64,000 nt of DNA from Mucilaginibacter psychrotolerans (GTDB lineage Bacteria; Bacteroidota; Bacteroidia; Sphingobacteriales; Sphingobacteriaceae): positions 1-64,000 of the forward strand of contig NZ_SOZE01000004.1 of NCBI RefSeq assembly GCF_004519315.1, read 5' to 3'. The notes under the pieces were generated by a model, which saw nothing but the letters and a program-made list of their open reading frames with translations, did no database searches and had not been told where the DNA came from. Every line of letters starts with the position of its first letter. Within the stretch, counting starts at the first letter, position 1. This document shows, in pieces, positions 52,601 through 61,191 of the stretch. The translations under genes were made by a program, and so were the position numbers.

Positions 52601-53076
52601 TAGAAAGTAAATCGCCAAACCATAAAATACTGGTGTTTTCGCAGTTCGTAGGTATGCTCGAGTTGATTAAAGCGGAGCTGGCAAAACGCAAAATCGGCTT
52701 TGCCTACCTTACCGGGGCTACCCGCAACCGCGAACAGGTGGTGAACAATTTTCAGGATAACGCGGCAACCCGCGTGTTTTTGGTGAGCCTGAAAGCAGGC
52801 GGTACAGGCCTCAACCTCACTGCCGCCGATTATGTTTATTTGGTAGACCCCTGGTGGAACCCCGCCATCGAAAACCAGGCGATAGACCGTGCCTACCGTA
52901 TAGGTCAGCATAAAAACGTGGTAGCCGTTAGGCTGATATGCCCCGATACCATCGAAGAAAAGATTATCGTATTGCAGGAGACCAAGAAAGAACTGGCGGG
53001 GAAGCTGGTATCATCGGATACGATATTCCAATCGCTTACTAAGAGCGATTTGTTGGGGTTGTTATCGGTGTTGTGA
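49690..53076 (+). CDS. SWIM zinc-finger SNF2-family helicase
   Basis: 1128 residues from the ATG at 49690; the frame upstream to 49582 is repeat DNA. A SWIM zinc finger lies at Cys85-x-Cys87...Cys95-x-His97 (HCTCSQ ... LCSH). A long middle region is followed by a SNF2 ATPase: motif I DMGLGKT with Lys near 700, motif II DESQ at 791-794 instead of DEAH, and C-terminal SNF2 motifs VFSQFVGMLE, LKAGGTGLNLTAADYV and QAIDRAYRIGQ. DNA-dependent remodelling ATPase; in bacteria its role is poorly known, with suggested links to RNA polymerase recycling or repair. Monocistronic. Confidence 0.9.
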   Translation: MEHVFTGGDEKVSDGMYILKDKSITQLNAVLIARHSSVTAYEELGGEPLTPVKIQVDRAIFNGREGANEVEISINSHPDCIVLHCTCSQSKSKLCSHQSSALLQIIGNQNYLIFFDDKLRYDKLRKFAADYGMADVANPDEHFVPVLQDSRLVIKPKNKALFPVSNASLMDLERQLMFQSAPDSAPKSLTDEDTRRILVLKQHKFYKHLLVELYDASTAKDGRIKNPLLQVAPLQLITDTNDALELKFFTAVSRFQQNIDAKINQANLEALRSIIKNPLNLDCYLHNSEVSEKVSASALQPVALRSINKGLQLTVDENGEFYEISGELHLGEVRYAVNKLETAFGYFIKLDNTLYLVKDLQMMGAMGLFKSSGENLLIHRSQFKEFRARILNKLEESMAVHYPYILKATPAQLKKHQFDKNEMIIYLSDFGQHVMLLPVMRYGDAEIPIRKDTQIYAPDSNGREFLVQRNDTAEKHFNSLIIQQHPYFEEQVGDEIQYFYLQKKRFLDENWFLEAFEAWNKAGITILGFNELSGNKLNPNKVNITIKILSGINWFNAHITAKFGKRRASLKHLHKAIRNKTKFVQLDDGTLGILPQEWLEKFDKYFRAGQIWEDELRIPKTNYETIEQLFEKQMLDEQVKLEIKDLHRRFANFESIAEVPVPDTLLTTLRPYQKQGLNWLNFLDDFRFGGCLADDMGLGKTIQILAFILSQREKVAQNTNLLVVPTSLIFNWQAEVAKFAPSLKIHTIYGADRVKSIADFDKYELVVTSYGTLLADVNYLKDYTFNYVFLDESQNIKNPGSQRYKAAKLLNARNRIAITGTPIENNTFDLYGQLSFTCPGLLGTHQYFKEIYAVPIDQFKVSKRASELQQKILPFVLRRTKQEVAAELPEKTEMVLHCPMDEQQRSIYLAYEREFREYISATTQDELPKRAMHVLKGLTKLRQICDSPQLLQGERVPGNASSKIDTLIAEIESKSPNHKILVFSQFVGMLELIKAELAKRKIGFAYLTGATRNREQVVNNFQDNAATRVFLVSLKAGGTGLNLTAADYVYLVDPWWNPAIENQAIDRAYRIGQHKNVVAVRLICPDTIEEKIIVLQETKKELAGKLVSSDTIFQSLTKSDLLGLLSVL

Positions 53077-53083
53077 AAAAAAA

Positions 53084-53242
53084 TGTCATTTCGAACCGAG
53101 GAACGAGGGAGAACTATCTCTTGAACGAAGTGAAAAAATCTTGTTAGATATGCAAAGCTCACTACTATGCTTACGATTGCAAAGTTCGATACTATGCAGG
53201 TCTATCAAGATTTCTCCTCGCTATCGCTCTATCTAAATGACA
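53084..53242. repeat. 159-bp element with terminal inverted repeats (tgtcatttcga type)
   Basis: Ends TGTCATTTCGA and (inverted) TGTCATTTAGA, with inner arms aatcttg / caagattt and a pair of similar caaag-tt-tact-atgc units. Lies between the convergent helicase and cydB genes. Confidence 0.75.
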
Positions 53243-53264
53243 ATACGAAAGATGACGATTGCCA

Positions 53265-54290
53265 TCAATGCCCCGCCACATCTCCTTTATCTTTCCGCTG
53301 GAAGCTGTAAATAAGGTAGCCAAGCGCGGGTAGGATGAACAAGCTACCCAGCAACAGGGCAATGCCCAAGCCTTCGATTGCTTTATCGGCACCACGGTCG
53401 GCGAGGAGGGAAAGGTAGCCGCCATTTTTCAGGATGACGATGTTAGGGTAATGCTTGTAGGTGGTGGTAAGCAAAATCATGGTCATCTGGAAGCCGGCCA
53501 GTACGCGGATGATGAACCGTTTGCCTTTGATGATAAGGTACCACATAACGCCCAACGAAAGACTGGCCGCGCTTACGGCCAAAATGCCGATGATATTCCC
53601 AAACACCCATTGTACCAACGGTATCTTCTCCTCCACCGAGGCAATAAAAACTAGTCCACCCGCTACCACGGCTGCAATATTCATGAACCGCGCCTTGCGA
53701 ATGAAGCGTCTGGTTTCCTCGGGGTCCTGCGCCTCGCCAATGAGGTAAATAGCGGCCAGAAATCCGCAAAGCGCCACAGTAAAGAAGCCGATGGCTACCG
53801 AAAACCAGTTTAGCCAGCTATACACATAGGCCGTCATGAAATCGGTGGCGCCGGTATCTATGCGCCCGCTAACTGCACTGCCTGCAATAATGCCCAGGAA
53901 CAGGGGCGTAATAAAGCTGGAATACACGAATATCTTATTGTACACGGCCTGCATATTATCGGTAACAGCGTCGTAGTTGCGAAAAGTAAGGGCCGTTCCC
54001 CGCGCAATAATGCCCATCAGCATAATCACCAGCGGGATATGCAGGTAGGTGCTCATGGTAGTATAAATCACGGGGAAACCTACGAAGAGTATCACGATGG
54101 CAATAATCAACCACATGTGGTTGGCCTCCCAAATAGGGCCAATGGCATTGTACATGATACGGCGCGTGCGGTTTTTATTGGCGTTGGAGGTAAACAGCTC
54201 TACAATGCCCGCACCAAAATCCGCCCCGCCCATTACCAGGTACAGTAACAGCGCCAGCCATAAGAAACCCATTACCACGTAAATCATCAT
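53265..54290 (-). CDS. cydB: Cytochrome bd ubiquinol oxidase subunit II
   Basis: Inner-membrane subunit of the high-oxygen-affinity terminal oxidase. 341 residues with about eight or nine hydrophobic helices. Family opening MMIYVVMGFLWLALLLYLVMGGADFGAGIVELF and PIWEANHMWLI are conserved. Follows cydA by 12 bases on the same strand. No CydX-like small subunit or cydDC assembly genes are nearby. Confidence 0.95.
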   Translation of the reverse strand: MMIYVVMGFLWLALLLYLVMGGADFGAGIVELFTSNANKNRTRRIMYNAIGPIWEANHMWLIIAIVILFVGFPVIYTTMSTYLHIPLVIMLMGIIARGTALTFRNYDAVTDNMQAVYNKIFVYSSFITPLFLGIIAGSAVSGRIDTGATDFMTAYVYSWLNWFSVAIGFFTVALCGFLAAIYLIGEAQDPEETRRFIRKARFMNIAAVVAGGLVFIASVEEKIPLVQWVFGNIIGILAVSAASLSLGVMWYLIIKGKRFIIRVLAGFQMTMILLTTTYKHYPNIVILKNGGYLSLLADRGADKAIEGLGIALLLGSLFILPALGYLIYSFQRKDKGDVAGH

Positions 54291-54302
54291 AAGTTTTTCG
54301 GT

Positions 54303-55628
54303 TTAATTCGTAACTGTGGGTTCATGATCGTAAAGTACGGGTACCATTTTTATTTGGCGATAAAGCAAAAAGGTAACCGCAATACTCAGCGTAAAATACA
54401 CCGCGGTGAACAGGTAAAAAGAATAGCCTATACCCGGCATAGGTGTCACCGCATCTGCCGTGCGCATCACGCCTTGTATAATCCAGGGTTGGCGACCAAC
54501 TTCGGTCACTGTCCACCCGGCTTCGACGGCAATAAAGCCGAGCGGTGTGGCAGCGATGAACAGCTTCAGGAACCAAGCTTTGCTAAACCAGCTTTTCTTT
54601 TTTGCCAGGGCGATAAGGTAAACTACCCCAAGGGCCATCATAGCCATGCCCAGGCCTACCATTAGTTGAAAGGCATAGTGCGTTACGGCAATAGGGGGCT
54701 GGTCGGCAAGGGGTATCTGGTCGAGGCCTTTTACAGGCGTTTTGAAATCATCGTAAACCATAAAGCTCAGCATGCCGGGCAGTTCGATGGCGTAATCCAC
54801 TTTTTTATTCTTCACATCGGGTATGCCGCCGATGATGAGGGGTGAGTAGGGTTCAGTCTTGAAATGGGCCTCCATGGCGGCCAGCTTGGCGGGTTGCCTT
54901 TTGGCCACCATCTTGGCCGAGATATCGCCGCTTAAGGGCTGCAATATAGCCGCCACCACGCCGAATATTGCCGCTATTTTAAAAGAGCGCATATGGAAAT
55001 CAACGTTCCGTTTCCGCAATATCATCAGCGCGTGCACACCGGCTACGGCAAACCCGGTTGCTGCAAATGCCGCTACGCACATGTGCAAAGCCTGCGAAAA
55101 CCAGGCGGGGTTAAACATGGCCTTTATGGGGTCGATATCGGTGTACTTGCCGTTTACCAGCGTAAAACCTGTAGGGCTGTTCATCCAGGCATTGGCTGCT
55201 ACTACCAGGATACCCGATGTTAGACCGCTAATACCCACGATCACCCCGGTAAACCAATGGAACCATTTGTTGAACCTGTCCCAGCCATAAAGGAAGAAGC
55301 CAAGCGCGATAGCTTCGATAAAAAAGGCAGTACCCTCCAGCGAAAATGGCATGCCGAATATGGGTCCTGCGTGTTTCATAAAGGTGGGCCAAAGCAGCCC
55401 CAGCTCAAACGACAGGACGGTGCCCGATACCGCTCCCGTAGCAAAAAAGATAGCTACGCCTTTGCTCCAGGCCTTGGTTACGTTCTGGTAAATAAGATTA
55501 TTGGTTTTGAGGTACATAAAGTGCGATACCGCCATAAAAAAGGGCATCACCATACCTATGCACGAAAATATGATGTGGAAGCCGAGGGACAATGCCATCT
55601 GCGAGCGCGCGGCCATAAAATTATCCAT
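54303..55628 (-). CDS. cydA: Cytochrome bd ubiquinol oxidase subunit I
   Basis: Quinol-oxidising, heme-bearing subunit: 441 residues, multi-pass. His18 in MALSLGFHIIF is the conserved heme ligand; FELGLLWPTFM and GWTVTEVGRQPW (near the end, quinol/heme region) are intact. The length matches the short Q-loop form of cydA found outside enterobacteria. First gene of the cydAB operon, divergent from the type IX cluster across 285 bases, in which I recognise no FNR-type site with confidence. Confidence 0.95.
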   Translation of the reverse strand: MDNFMAARSQMALSLGFHIIFSCIGMVMPFFMAVSHFMYLKTNNLIYQNVTKAWSKGVAIFFATGAVSGTVLSFELGLLWPTFMKHAGPIFGMPFSLEGTAFFIEAIALGFFLYGWDRFNKWFHWFTGVIVGISGLTSGILVVAANAWMNSPTGFTLVNGKYTDIDPIKAMFNPAWFSQALHMCVAAFAATGFAVAGVHALMILRKRNVDFHMRSFKIAAIFGVVAAILQPLSGDISAKMVAKRQPAKLAAMEAHFKTEPYSPLIIGGIPDVKNKKVDYAIELPGMLSFMVYDDFKTPVKGLDQIPLADQPPIAVTHYAFQLMVGLGMAMMALGVVYLIALAKKKSWFSKAWFLKLFIAATPLGFIAVEAGWTVTEVGRQPWIIQGVMRTADAVTPMPGIGYSFYLFTAVYFTLSIAVTFLLYRQIKMVPVLYDHEPTVTN

Positions 55629-55913
55629 GCCGTAAATTTACGCAAATGCGGTTTCAACGCTTTACCTATCAAGCAATTATTGCAATTTAAATTGATTATG
55701 TATTGTGGTTATAATTGGTTTTCTACTGTTTTTAAACTATTCGTAATTGCCTATCGTCTGTCTGCTACATACTTAGAATTAGATGATACAGCGCTTTGTT
55801 GTATCGATTCGGAGGAATTAGCCGACCGGTATTTTAATGGCTATTTTGCCCTTAGAAATTCTTACTTTAGCCACAGCCCTTAAACTTAGCCAATGCTTAC
55901 CGTTCGGTAATTT
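55629..55913. other. Divergent intergenic region between cydA and the type IX cluster
   Basis: 285 bases, AT-rich, no gene. Contains a short palindrome gtaaatttac at 55632-55641. No convincing TAnnTTTG box for either side. Confidence 0.4.
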
Positions 55914-57728
55914 ATGGAGATATATTTTTCAAACTTATGGCTTCGTAATTTGCCTTGCTATTGCATTGTTTTGCTGGCAATGTTCTACACGGTAAATTCG
56001 CGTGCCGAAGGAAGCAAAGAGCTTGCCTCCAATGGTGGTAATCGTGCTTATCTTTTATCCTCCACGGTAGCAAATCCTTCATACCCCTTTCCTACGCCTG
56101 GCACCATGAAGGTTTATGTAAAGGAAGGTGAAACTATTTATGTAGGCTCCAGCACACAGGGGCAAAACTTGGGCACTATTAACCTGCGCTCGCCCGATGG
56201 TGCCACTTACACCAGCGGTAACTCAAAAACAGTAGGCTTTATCGGCACCCGCGCGCAGGAAGTTGCCGGGCCGCAACCCAATGTTGGCGGTTACCTGGCC
56301 TTTACCCGCACGGTATTGGCAGGTCAGGGAGGCATCTGGGAGATAGATTTTATATCGCCCAATAATGGCGGCGATACGGGCGGCAACCCGCCGCAATTGG
56401 CTGTTGATGCGCAATGGGTGCAACCCTCCAACCGCTATATCGCTGCGTTCGATGTTACGGTGCGCAATGCAGGCAATACCGCATTTTTAACCGGAAGGGT
56501 GTTCACTAATGTACTAACGGGCATCCTGGGTACTTTCGACGTGGGTTTTAACGCCATATTGCACATCCTCACTAAAGATGGCTACCATTACACGCTGGAT
56601 AATAACGGCCAGGCAGGCAACGGGTTTACATTTTTTGCCAATAACAAGGGTTTCCGCAATGCCGATGGTACGCCATCATACAAAAGCGTAAACAACACCA
56701 GCAGCCCAGATGTGTATAACCCCGCAAATGACGATACCCCTTCAGACATCACCCATAAAATATTCTTCAATACCCCGGCTGCGGACCTCCCCGCATCTGC
56801 AAATACCCCTGTGGGCACTACCTGGCTGGTAAACGTACCTGTTTTACCCACTTTAAGCAATATCAGCTTTATAGGGGCCGATGGCATCAGCGGGCAAACC
56901 AGTACGGCAAATCCCGGTGGGAAAATTAAATTCACGGCTACGGCAAATGGCAGCTACACCATTAGCATAGATATTAATCGCAACGGCGTTTTTACCGATG
57001 GGATAGACCGAATACTAAGTGGCACCATCAATGCGGGCAGCAATGAGGTGGTTTGGGACGGGCAGGACGGTGCCGGAAGCGTAGTACCGGCAAATGCGGC
57101 CAGTTACACCATAAATATCAACGTATCGCTGTTTGCTGCGGAGGTACACTTCCCGTTTTTTGATGTGGAACGTAACCTAAACGGCATAAAGCTTACACGT
57201 ACGAATGGTGCTAACTCGCCCGATAATACCATTTATTGGGACGATAGCCCCATTACCCCAAATGGTGTACCATCCAACCCCGTAACCAATACCACAGGCC
57301 TAAGCAGCCTAACCAACGGGCACAAATGGGGCGGCCCGGCCCTGAGTAGTAACGACGATGACGACTTTGGTAATAACAAAAGCATCGATACCTGGGCCTA
57401 TGTGATCACTTCGGCCCTGGCTGCCAGCCTGGATGTTATCGTGAAAGCACCAAACCCCGATGGCGTCATCTTCGTGCCGAACATCATCACGCCGAATAAC
57501 GATGGCAAGAATGATATTTTCGAAGTGAAAGGCATAGCGGGGTTCCCCGGTAGCCGTTTGATGATTTTCAACCGCTGGGGAAACCAGGTTTATAAATCGG
57601 AGAATTACGCCAACACCTGGGATGCCAATGGTCTTGCCGATGGTACCTATTATTACCTGCTTGAACTAAACACCGGCGAACCCAAACGCACGGTGTACAA
57701 GGGCTGGCTATATATCAACAGACGGTAA
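55914..57728 (+). CDS. Type IX secretion cargo with gliding-motility-type C-terminal sorting domain
   Basis: 604 residues. Signal peptide (ending VNSRAEG). A long beta-rich exported region contains EDDDDFGNN-like low-complexity acidic parts near residue 480 and a FlgD-like strand set (ISIDINRNGVF, EVVWDGQDGAGSVV). The last 85 residues, from NIITPNNDGKNDIFEVKG through LMIFNRWGNQVYKS to VYKGWLYINRR, are the type B (CHU_C) sorting domain recognised by the type IX system. Function of the passenger unknown, probably adhesion or surface structure. Immediately followed by a porP gene, the expected anchoring partner. Confidence 0.88.
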   Translation: MEIYFSNLWLRNLPCYCIVLLAMFYTVNSRAEGSKELASNGGNRAYLLSSTVANPSYPFPTPGTMKVYVKEGETIYVGSSTQGQNLGTINLRSPDGATYTSGNSKTVGFIGTRAQEVAGPQPNVGGYLAFTRTVLAGQGGIWEIDFISPNNGGDTGGNPPQLAVDAQWVQPSNRYIAAFDVTVRNAGNTAFLTGRVFTNVLTGILGTFDVGFNAILHILTKDGYHYTLDNNGQAGNGFTFFANNKGFRNADGTPSYKSVNNTSSPDVYNPANDDTPSDITHKIFFNTPAADLPASANTPVGTTWLVNVPVLPTLSNISFIGADGISGQTSTANPGGKIKFTATANGSYTISIDINRNGVFTDGIDRILSGTINAGSNEVVWDGQDGAGSVVPANAASYTININVSLFAAEVHFPFFDVERNLNGIKLTRTNGANSPDNTIYWDDSPITPNGVPSNPVTNTTGLSSLTNGHKWGGPALSSNDDDDFGNNKSIDTWAYVITSALAASLDVIVKAPNPDGVIFVPNIITPNNDGKNDIFEVKGIAGFPGSRLMIFNRWGNQVYKSENYANTWDANGLADGTYYYLLELNTGEPKRTVYKGWLYINRR

Positions 57729-58706
57729 ATGAACAGGCTCAATAAATATATACTGCTATTTGCGCTGGCGTTTGCTTTGCAGCAGGCCCGGGCGCAGCAA
57801 ACCGTGCAGTTTAGCCAGTACATGTTCAACGGCCTGGTGGTTAACCCCGCTTATGCAGGTTATAAAGAAGACTGGACGCTGAACCTGGCCAGCCGCCTGC
57901 AATGGGCCGGTATCGATGGCGCACCGCGAACCAACACCATATCTGTAGATGGTGTGCTGGACCCGGATAGCAAGAACGCTGCCCTGGGCTTTTTAGTTAC
58001 TAATGACAGGTTAGGTCCCGAAAATAATACCTCCTTTTACGGCAATTACGCTTATCGCCTCCGGCTGGATGATGAGGACACCAAACGCCTCAGTTTTGGC
58101 TTTGGGGCGGGGCTGGTGCAGTACCGTATTGATGGTTCAAAATTCAGTCCTATTGATCCAACCGATGGCGGCATCATCGGCAATGAGAACACGCTGATAG
58201 CCGATTTCAGGCTGGGGGTATATTACACTACACCTTCGTTTTACGTCGGCGCATCGGCATTGAATTTGTTTTCTAAACCAATATCTGGTGCGAATACTTT
58301 AGTAATAGACCCGGTTCCGCACGTGTACCTCACCGCAGGTACGGTAATCGCGCTGAGTAACACCATCGATATCAAGCCCTCGGCCATGCTGAAAGGAGAC
58401 CTGAAAAGTCCGGCGGGTTTAGATTTAACTACCTACCTGCTCTTCGATAAAAAGTTGTGGCTGGGTGCGTCGTACAATACGGGGGTAAACATCAACAATA
58501 AATACAACCAATATAAGGGGGTAGACAAGAACAACACGATAACCGCCATAGCGCAGTTCAATATCAACGGTTTCCTGCGTTTCGGTTATTCGTATGATTT
58601 TAGTACCAGTGCGCTCGCAACCTACCAAAGCGGCACGCACGAGGTTTCGCTAAGTATCAGTTTCCGGCGGAAACAGCCAAGGGTAATTAGTCCACGCTTT
58701 TTTTGA
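57729..58706 (+). CDS. PorP/SprF family membrane protein
   Basis: 325 residues: signal peptide (ending ARAQQ), QFSQYMFNGLVVNPAYAGYKEDW, the PorP/SprF hallmark, and an outer-membrane barrel ending THEVSLSISFRRK. Expected to support export or retention of the sorting-domain protein encoded just upstream; the genes abut (TAA then ATG). The next gene overlaps by one base. Distinct from the orphan copy at 36844. Confidence 0.93.
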   Translation: MNRLNKYILLFALAFALQQARAQQTVQFSQYMFNGLVVNPAYAGYKEDWTLNLASRLQWAGIDGAPRTNTISVDGVLDPDSKNAALGFLVTNDRLGPENNTSFYGNYAYRLRLDDEDTKRLSFGFGAGLVQYRIDGSKFSPIDPTDGGIIGNENTLIADFRLGVYYTTPSFYVGASALNLFSKPISGANTLVIDPVPHVYLTAGTVIALSNTIDIKPSAMLKGDLKSPAGLDLTTYLLFDKKLWLGASYNTGVNINNKYNQYKGVDKNNTITAIAQFNINGFLRFGYSYDFSTSALATYQSGTHEVSLSISFRRKQPRVISPRFF

Positions 58707-60451
58707 TGAGCAATATGAAGAAGATACAGATATTTCTGGTGTTGATACAATGCGTTACGCTGGTAAGCGCGCAGGAGCAGCTCAGCAAAAAGCAATTGGC
58801 TGATAAACTTTTCGAGCGATACGAATATTACAAGGCTCTTAACCTGTATCTGCCCCTTACCGACAAGAATAACCCCGACGTGCGCGTGGTAGAACGCGTA
58901 GCCGATTGCTACCGACTGATGAACGATAGCAAAAATGCCGGAAACTGGTACGCCAACGCTATTACTTACTATAACGCGCAGGCAATAGATTGGTATTACT
59001 ACGCTGAGGCCCTGTTGCAAAACAATAAGCTAAAGGAAGCCAGAACGCAATATACGGCCTATTACAACAGCGTGGGCAAACCCGAAGAATTGCAATTCAA
59101 ACTGGCTACCTGCGATTCTGCCGCTAAATGGATGGCCGCGCCAAATAAAGGATATACGATTAACCAAGATAAAAAGCTTAACGGCATTTATGCCGAATGG
59201 GGTGTAACCTACTACGGTGGGAATGGTGTCGTTTTTACGTCAGACCGTATTGCCGGGAGCGAAGACGCCAAACAAACGGATAACCGTACGGGCAATGCCT
59301 ATTTTAAATTGTTTAGGGCTAATAAGGATAGCGTTTTACTGTTGCCGATGAGCAGCGAGGGTGGCAAAATATTCAATGGCGATTACCATGCCGGGCCGGC
59401 CACTTTTAATGCCGCTGCCGATACTGCCTGGATAACCATTACCACAACCGTGCCACGCGGAAAACTACCTGTGGATAAGCGCGATAAAGGAAGCCACCAA
59501 CGCCTGTACACCCGCAGGCTGATGCTTATGATGGCGACAGAAAAAGATGGCGTATGGGGTATTTTTAAGAATTTCGCTTATAATAATATTAAGGCCTATT
59601 CTGTTGGGCATGCGGCTTTATCTCCCGATGGCTCTTTGCTGTATTTTACATCGGATATGCCGGGTGGCGAGGGTGGAACCGATATTTGGTACTGCCAAAA
59701 ACAAAGCGACGGATCCTGGGGCAAGCCTGCTAACTGCGGCAATACCATTAATACAAAGGGCGATGAGGCTTTCCCGGTAATTCGTAATGATGGCGATTTG
59801 GAATTCTCTTCCGATGGTTTACCGGGTATGGGAGGCTATGATTTATTTGAGGCCAAAGGCAAAATGGCCGAATGGAGCACGCCAGTCAACCACCGATATC
59901 CCGTCAACAGTACGGCGGATGATTTTTACTTCCTGACGGCTGATGGGCTAAGCGGCTACTTTTCCAGCAACCGCGCAGGCGGAGCGGGGAACGATGATAT
60001 TTATAGCTTCAAATATCAACCACAAGCGCAGCCTGTAATGCCTGCACCTCCGACCGTTATCGTATCCACGCCAAAGCCGCTGTTCGATCCGCAGGATATC
60101 CATGCGATTATTTATTACGATTTGGATAAATCTAACATCCGGCCCGATGCCGCCGCGGAGCTGGATAAACTGGCCGAGGTGTTAAAGGCCAATCCGCTGG
60201 TAAAGGTGAAGCTGGCTTCTTATACTGATGTGCGGGCATCGGGCAATTATAATATCGGCCTATCCAAACGGCGCTCCGAATCGGCTATAGCGTATTTGGT
60301 TAAGCAAGGCATTGCACCGGCCAGGCTCTCCGCAGGTTGGTTCGGCGAAGAGAACCTCGTAGCCGATTGCCCCGACCATAGTTCCTGCACCGAAGCCCAG
60401 CATCAGCTGAACCGCCGTACCGAGGTGGTGTATGATGGGGTGTTAAAGTAG
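58706..60451 (+). CDS. OmpA-family protein with PD40 repeats (type IX associated)
   Basis: About 581 residues. Signal peptide (ending LVSAQ), an N-terminal TPR-like helical part (ADKLFERYEYYKALNLYLPL), then PD40/WD40-like beta-propeller repeats (ALSPDGSLLYFTSDMPGG, YFSSNRAGGAGNDDIYSF) and a C-terminal peptidoglycan-binding OmpA domain (YDLDKSNIRPDAAAELD ... KRRSESAIAYL ... NRRTEVVY). Resembles the PorE-like proteins that tether the type IX machinery to peptidoglycan, but lacks a lipobox. ATG at 58706 overlaps the porP stop by one base (TGATG), making a three-gene operon. Confidence 0.88.
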   Translation: MSNMKKIQIFLVLIQCVTLVSAQEQLSKKQLADKLFERYEYYKALNLYLPLTDKNNPDVRVVERVADCYRLMNDSKNAGNWYANAITYYNAQAIDWYYYAEALLQNNKLKEARTQYTAYYNSVGKPEELQFKLATCDSAAKWMAAPNKGYTINQDKKLNGIYAEWGVTYYGGNGVVFTSDRIAGSEDAKQTDNRTGNAYFKLFRANKDSVLLLPMSSEGGKIFNGDYHAGPATFNAAADTAWITITTTVPRGKLPVDKRDKGSHQRLYTRRLMLMMATEKDGVWGIFKNFAYNNIKAYSVGHAALSPDGSLLYFTSDMPGGEGGTDIWYCQKQSDGSWGKPANCGNTINTKGDEAFPVIRNDGDLEFSSDGLPGMGGYDLFEAKGKMAEWSTPVNHRYPVNSTADDFYFLTADGLSGYFSSNRAGGAGNDDIYSFKYQPQAQPVMPAPPTVIVSTPKPLFDPQDIHAIIYYDLDKSNIRPDAAAELDKLAEVLKANPLVKVKLASYTDVRASGNYNIGLSKRRSESAIAYLVKQGIAPARLSAGWFGEENLVADCPDHSSCTEAQHQLNRRTEVVYDGVLK

Positions 60452-60458
60452 AACCCGG

Positions 60459-60680
60459 CAACACCAACATCCCGGTGGGCATAACGGCAATAACGTATGC
60501 ACCTATAAGGGCTATGCTTTAAAAAAGCATAGCCACAATACGGGGCAATGGGGCGCAACCGATTTTAATACATCGCACCACGGCACCAACTGGAACCCGT
60601 CTAAGTATTATACTGCTGCCGCTGCGTCTTCAGAAACAGGCGACAGTGTGGAGACTCGTCCTAAGAATGCAGCTATTTAC
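60459..60680 (+). pseudogene. Remnant of a phage-tail-collar/fibre-like C-terminus
   Basis: One reading frame, open directly after the OmpA stop region but without a start, reads ALKKHSHNTGQWGATDF, then SHHGTNW and finally SSETGDSVETRPKNAAIYYI. His-rich repeats followed by ETRPKNxAxYYII is the usual ending of tail-collar or receptor-binding fibre proteins. The normal stop after YYII is lost and the frame continues into unrelated hydrophobic sequence. A hairpin (ggctatgctt/aagcatagcc, 60510-60534) lies within it and may now terminate the upstream operon. Confidence 0.5.
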
Positions 60681-61130
60681 TATATTATTTTCGCCGGCCT
60701 GATACCATTCTTTTTCCTCCTGTTTAATCATTGGCTCCGCTCTGCTTATCAGACCGGGGCTTTGTTGTTTTTCTACCGCCGCTGTTGCAACAGAATAAAC
60801 ACTGTTTTCGTTGATTACCGAAATATCGCCGATGTTAATTTGCGATTTTAGAACTTAAATAATTGTTTATCAATTAGTTGATTGTTTGGCATCTTGTTGG
60901 GTTGTACTCTTTCAAATCAACATTTGCAAACGCATGTCATCTATCCCAACCAATCTATCGTCGGCCCCATAACCATCTTAAATAGGGGGCTTTTCTCATC
61001 TTAGTGTCACAAACACACCAGGTTTGAAATGTTTGTCCAGGCTGGCCGTCTACAATCGTAACAGCAAAAAACACAGGATGTCTACAAAATTCATTTTAGT
61101 GTCACAAACACACTAACCATCAAAATAATC
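60681..61130. other. Gene-free stretch with two 18-bp direct repeats
   Basis: About 450 bases with no gene. TTAGTGTCACAAACACAC occurs at 61001-61018 and again at 61096-61113, 95 bases apart. The second copy extends to a palindrome TAGTGT-(7)-ACACTA at 61097-61115. Operator-like; regulator unknown. Confidence 0.55.
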
Positions 61131-61172
61131 GTAAACTAAGTTGACTATATTAGTCAACTTAGTTTACCTTTG
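61131..61172 (+). promoter_or_regulatory. Perfect palindromic operator over a promoter
   Basis: GTAAACTAAGTTGACTA (61131-61147), a 3-base centre, then the exact complement TAGTCAACTTAGTTTAC (61151-61167). The -7 box TACCTTTG at 61165-61172 overlaps its right end and a -33 TTG at 61141-61143 lies in the left arm with a 21-base spacer. A repressor bound here would block the promoter; the TTGACT/AGTCAA arms suit a MarR-like dimer (inference). Confidence 0.75.
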
Positions 61173-61191
61173 TGTTATCATTTACAAAGTC

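Noticed and set aside
55680..55883. Open frame upstream of the type IX cargo gene
   Set aside because: Only the tail of a frame that is otherwise antisense to cydA; AT-rich leader, no signature.
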